Source: Paenibacillus sp. FJAT-29882 (GTDB lineage Bacteria; Bacillota; Bacilli; Bacillales; DSM-1321). Taken from it: 64,000 nt of DNA. Shown here piece after piece: positions 59,906 through 64,000 of the stretch. Location: NCBI RefSeq assembly GCF_001510645.1, contig NZ_LMVB01000002.1:337973-401972 (forward strand), written 5' to 3'. Position numbers and translations under genes: made by a program. Under the pieces are notes generated by a model, which was not told where the DNA came from, did no database searches, and worked only from the letters and a program-made list of their open reading frames with translations. Numbering within the stretch: position 1 is the first letter of the stretch; the number at the start of each line of letters is the position of its first letter.

Positions 59906-61075
59906 ATGGCTAAACGAAATAATTTGCTCATATTTATATTGATCATAGGAGTTTTCGGCATCTTAACTACTGAAATGGGGGTTATCGGTATATTACCTTT
60001 AATTGCTGATCACTTTCATATCAGTGTATCCAAAGCAGGGCTGCTAGTGAGTCTCTTTGCACTTGCTGTTGCAATATCTGGTCCCATTTTGCCGTTATTG
60101 TTTTCAGGTATAAATCGTAAGAAGGTAATGTTATTTGTACTTGGCGTTTTCGTTCTGGGAAACATTATCTCAATATTTGCCTCAAACTTTACCATTTTAC
60201 TAATTGCTCGTACGATTCCAGCCTTTTTTCATCCAGTTTATTGTTCATTAGCTTTGACAGTAGCTGCTACCTCGGTTAGTAAGGAAGAATCGCCAAAGGC
60301 TGTTTCTAAAGTAATGTTGGGTGTGACCGCAGGTATGGTACTTGGTATACCAGTCTCTAATTATATTGCTAGTGAAACTTCCTTAGAAATGGCTATTGTT
60401 TTCTTTACTATCGTTAACGCTATGGCATTCATATCTACATTGCTATTTGTACCATCCATGCCTGTTAAGGAAAGAGTTTCTTATGGAACTCAATTAAGCG
60501 TATTAAAAAAGTCAGTTACTTGGTTAGCTATTCTTACAATCATATTTATAGGTTCTGCAATATCTAGTGTTAATAGTTACATTGCAGTGTACCTTGAAAC
60601 CATTACTAATATATCGGGGAAAACATTAAGTTTGGTGTTATTATTATTAGGTTTGGCAAGTCTGATTGGAACCCTTGCAGGAGGAAAGTTACTTACTAAA
60701 AACGCCTCGAAAACTGTAATATCTTTACCAATCGGATTAGGAATCGTTTATCTATTATCACTCCTAACAGGGAAGTCCACTGGACCTATGATGATAACTA
60801 TTTTGTTATTGGGAATGTTATTTGCTATAGGACACATAGTTAGCCAATATTGGATTACATCTGCGGCTCCAGATGCTCCTGATTTCGCGAATGGATTGTT
60901 TCTATCGGGCGGTAATTTAGGGATAACAATTGGTACTGCGGTAGGTGGATTATTTATATCAGGTATGGGCACACAATACATCGTATTAGGGGGATTACTA
61001 TTCTTGATATTGAGTTTAGCATCTATTTTACTAAGTAACTACATGTATAGTCCGAAAAAACAACTTGCTAGCTAA
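59906..61075 (+). CDS. MFS efflux transporter (DHA1/AraJ-like)
   Basis: 389 residues with 12 membrane segments. The first helix has VFGILTTEMGVIGILPLIADHFHISVSKAGLLVSLFALAVAISGP (about 15-59), the pattern of sugar-efflux or chloramphenicol-type DHA1 proteins. Helix 5 motif C appears as VMLGVTAGMVLGIPVSNYIA (about 136-155, G-x-x-x-G-x-x-x-G-x-P). Located 137 bases from a divergent TetR gene with two operators, so it is presumably induced by its own substrate. Substrate unknown. Confidence 0.88.
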   Translation: MAKRNNLLIFILIIGVFGILTTEMGVIGILPLIADHFHISVSKAGLLVSLFALAVAISGPILPLLFSGINRKKVMLFVLGVFVLGNIISIFASNFTILLIARTIPAFFHPVYCSLALTVAATSVSKEESPKAVSKVMLGVTAGMVLGIPVSNYIASETSLEMAIVFFTIVNAMAFISTLLFVPSMPVKERVSYGTQLSVLKKSVTWLAILTIIFIGSAISSVNSYIAVYLETITNISGKTLSLVLLLLGLASLIGTLAGGKLLTKNASKTVISLPIGLGIVYLLSLLTGKSTGPMMITILLLGMLFAIGHIVSQYWITSAAPDAPDFANGLFLSGGNLGITIGTAVGGLFISGMGTQYIVLGGLLFLILSLASILLSNYMYSPKKQLAS

Positions 61076-61213
61076 GGAATGAATAAAACAGTGTATGATC
61101 CTTTTTTAAGGATAACTGCTGTGCTATTAGATATCTTCGCAATTTCAATTTCATTTCAACATAAATGAGGTACCATGGTATATTCAATATGGTATTGAGT
61201 ATAGAGGTAAAAC

Positions 61214-61260
61214 AAAAAACCAGACAGGAGAAAGTCAAATTCTCTTGTCTGATTTTTTTG
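61214..61260. terminator. Shared terminator of the MFS gene and the DsbA-like gene
   Basis: CAGACAGGAGAA pairs with TTCTCTTGTCTG; A-run before and seven T after. Confidence 0.9.
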
Positions 61261-61287
61261 TTGAATTAAGTATTTTATACGAGGTAA

Positions 61288-61821
61288 TTAACTAGTGAGT
61301 ATGCTATTTTCTAGTGCCGCCTCGATTGTCGTTTTCAATTCATCTGCCGATAATTCTGTAGGATATTGATATTCTTTATTGTTGATAAAAACTGTAGGCA
61401 CCATTTTCACATTTCTGCGGATGGCCTCTGCAGTTACACTCAAGCTAATTTCGGTATTTCGTGGTTCTTCTTTTAATTGATATTTTTCAGCTAATAGCTT
61501 CTTAATATCTTGATTGTTCAATTGATCCCATTGTCCTTGTGTTGCAAATAATTCCTTTAAAATTTCTTTTACGCGCGAAGGATCCTTATAATCTAGGAAT
61601 AAGTTGATTAACGTTCCATTTAACAGCATCTCTCTAGGCTTGTCATAATGTTTGACAATAAATTCAACTTGTCCATTAGCTAAATAGTCTTTTAAAACCT
61701 CTTCCGCAATCCCATAAAATGTAGCGCAATAAGGACATGTTAAATTCAAAAACACTTCAACCTTTACAGGTGCCTCTTTCTGTCCAAAGCTTAATTGTGT
61801 ATTCTCAATTTGATTTGCCAT
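61288..61821 (-). CDS. DsbA/FrnE-like thioredoxin-fold protein
   Basis: 177 residues from ATG 61821 (GAGTGAGAGA upstream), no signal peptide. The active site is CPYC in NLTCPYCATFYG (about 26-37), an insert of helices follows, and the cis-Pro motif is VPTVFINNK (about 141-149). This is the layout of DsbA_4-type thioredoxin-fold oxidoreductases. A cytosolic location is implied, which is unusual for a disulfide oxidase and suggests a reductase, isomerase or stress-related role. Confidence 0.83.
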   Translation of the reverse strand: MANQIENTQLSFGQKEAPVKVEVFLNLTCPYCATFYGIAEEVLKDYLANGQVEFIVKHYDKPREMLLNGTLINLFLDYKDPSRVKEILKELFATQGQWDQLNNQDIKKLLAEKYQLKEEPRNTEISLSVTAEAIRRNVKMVPTVFINNKEYQYPTELSADELKTTIEAALENSILTS

Positions 61822-62040
61822 TTCTCTCACTCGCTTTCCATTCGCATTCAATTCATATTGCCACAATTATATTAATTCATACCTTAATTGTCAACATTAA
61901 CTTATAGAATATTCCGATTTTTATAGTTTTTTAGCTCAAACTTTAATGACTTCACCTCACTCCCTTTGTGTACAAAAAATCAGTCTAATGGTTTCTTCAT
62001 TTTGACATTAAACAAAATGACTTTTTTAGACAGTTCGTAA

Positions 62041-62067
62041 ACCAATTCAGAAAACATTCATAAATTA
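62041..62067 (+). promoter_or_regulatory. Sigma-K-type promoter
   Basis: AC at 62041, 16 bases, CATAAATTA at 62059-62067: matches the AC-N16-CATA-N3-TA pattern of sigma-K. Transcription would start about 20 bases before the start codon of the DUF3992-like gene. The remaining leader is AT-rich. Confidence 0.65.
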
Positions 62068-62091
62068 AATATATAGCACAGGGGGGATTAC

Positions 62092-62991
62092 ATGTCTGAA
62101 ATTCAAGTAACTTACCCTGATACCCATTGTGTACATCTAACAAAAGTATTCGATTGGCTTGTTCATTGTTCAACGATTCAGGTTAAAAATCCTGTTTTCA
62201 TAAAAAAAAAAGTAAAAATAATAAAAGAAGAAATATGTAGAAATTTTTACATTGAAGATAGTAAGCAAGAGCCTACCTTACTATGGGAAGATGCCTCCCC
62301 TTCCAATATTACGAGCACAATATGGATTTCAAATGATTCAAAGAATGATTGCGTTATAAATGTTTTTGTTAACGATAAATTCCTTTTTTCCATTCTTAAT
62401 GGTCGGTCCAAGAGTGTTACAATAGCAAAACTTCAATCACTTTCTATTACAACGGATTCGAAGCAAGGGATCAAGGGGAAGTTTTACATGGTAATAAATA
62501 AAAAAGTGACATATTTAGATGGAGAAAAAAAGGATATTAAGGGGAATAAAAAAGTTGAATGCTTTTTTACTGATCAATGTGGAAACGAAACAAATCGTTG
62601 TTTCAATGAAGTGATTGAATGTGAAGAAGTTTTGGGTGTATCGGGGAGAACAAATAGAAAAGTAATATTACCAAGTGGAAAAACAATGTTACTTCAAAAA
62701 GTGAAACTTAGAAAAAAGGGATATGTTTGTATCAAACATGATGATGATAACTGTTATACAGGGCCGATTCCTTTTTTATTTGAAGAAAGTTTTTTCCTGT
62801 GTGCACCAATTGATACAACAATTGTCTGTATAATTGAAAAAGCTTATTGTCACGCTACTCTTTTGCCAAGCGTACACGAAGATGTTTATTACGTAATCGA
62901 CCTCTCAATTGAATTACAGCAACATGTGAAAGTGTTAGGTCATGCAAATGTAGTAGTTGAAGCGAATATCGTCCACCCTTGTAAACGATAA
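62092..62991 (+). CDS. Spore-surface protein with DUF3992 (endospore-appendage-like) domain
   Basis: 299 residues behind GGGGGGA. The start CVHLTKVFDWLVHCS (about 13-27) and the end HPCKR are cysteine-containing. Residues about 74-137 (STIWISNDSKNDCVINVFVNDK, GRSKSVTIAKLQSLSITTDSKQGIKGKFYMVIN) follow the strand pattern of DUF3992, the fold of Bacillus endospore-appendage (Ena) subunits. The second half, with GNETNRCFNEVIECEEVLGVSGRTNRK and several more cysteines, is unassigned. A sigma-K promoter and the collagen-like gene nearby support spore-surface location. The DUF3992 match is by eye. Confidence 0.6.
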   Translation: MSEIQVTYPDTHCVHLTKVFDWLVHCSTIQVKNPVFIKKKVKIIKEEICRNFYIEDSKQEPTLLWEDASPSNITSTIWISNDSKNDCVINVFVNDKFLFSILNGRSKSVTIAKLQSLSITTDSKQGIKGKFYMVINKKVTYLDGEKKDIKGNKKVECFFTDQCGNETNRCFNEVIECEEVLGVSGRTNRKVILPSGKTMLLQKVKLRKKGYVCIKHDDDNCYTGPIPFLFEESFFLCAPIDTTIVCIIEKAYCHATLLPSVHEDVYYVIDLSIELQQHVKVLGHANVVVEANIVHPCKR

Positions 62992-63194
62992 AGTGGAGGC
63001 AGATGTTTTTCTAATACAATGCTAAGATAAAACTAGAAAAAGGATTATACCTATAAAAGAGCCAAATCCCTTCTCCTATAGACAATTCAAACATTGAGAA
63101 CCGTCGATGAATACATGATATATGCGTTTTTGGGAAGTAATCTTGGCTCAATTTATAGGTTGATTGATTAATCCAATATAACGAAAAACCAGCC

Positions 63195-64000
<806 letters not shown>

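Overview
The window looks like a chromosome segment from an endospore-forming member of the Bacillaceae. It is low in G+C, and its genes match Bacillus families closely: PdaA, YfkAB, YfkD, YfkH, YfkK, MreBH, NrnB, YfmL and CatDE/CatR. It also has an S-box, an RFN element and a purine riboswitch, and its right end encodes an exosporium-type collagen-like protein. I see no rRNA, tRNA or CRISPR array.

Layout. 1-15.6 kb follows the B. subtilis pdaA-yfk order (pdaA, small membrane protein, SE1561-type gene, yfkAB, yfkD, chaA/yfkE, yfkH, yfkI-like, yfkK, map). It is interrupted by an enoyl-CoA hydratase, HxlR/SDR and GNAT/YczE/MarR modules, and a decayed MFS gene. 15.8-20 kb holds motAB, mreBH and a second YihY-family gene. 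20-25.4 kb holds a SAM-riboswitch-controlled MetE-like methyltransferase and a three-gene M20 hydrolase/transporter operon. 26-31 kb has mscS, nrnB, plsC and a CPBP protease. 31.2-33.4 kb is an FMN-riboswitch operon ribE-ribB-ribH without ribD and without the RibA domain. 33.5-40.8 kb has a repeat protein, a flavin reductase, methionine gamma-lyase, an FMN reductase, a coiled-coil protein, the helicase yfmL and a sporulation-type histidine kinase. 41-49 kb has a VOC protein, an MFS transporter, a catDE-LLM operon with divergent catR, a BASS transporter and a CPA2 antiporter. 49.8-55.9 kb has a purine-riboswitch-controlled lipoprotein nucleosidase, an argH-permease pair and a membrane-protein/micro-ORF pair. 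56.2-58.1 kb is a complete IS1595-type element. 58.4-64 kb has a DUF2798 protein, a TetR/MFS pair, a DsbA-like protein, an Ena/DUF3992-like spore protein behind a sigma-K-type promoter, and the collagen-like gene cut by the window end.

Main points of interest. (1) At 56246-58131 a complete IS1595-type element has matching inverted ends and a perfect 8-bp target duplication. Its transposase is dead but it carries an intact SAM methyltransferase as passenger. (2) Four dispersed non-coding repeat families fill many intergenic gaps, and one produces false ORFs. (3) The riboflavin operon has lost two of its usual activities. (4) A DUF3992-like spore protein sits next to a collagen-like exosporium gene. 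(5) A guanine-class riboswitch precedes an exported nucleosidase, and an argininosuccinate-lyase homologue is paired with a permease.

Most genes are accessory metabolism, transport and stress functions in small operons with their own terminators. Paired regulators (HxlR, MarR, CatR, TetR) lie divergent from their likely targets, several with visible palindromic operators.
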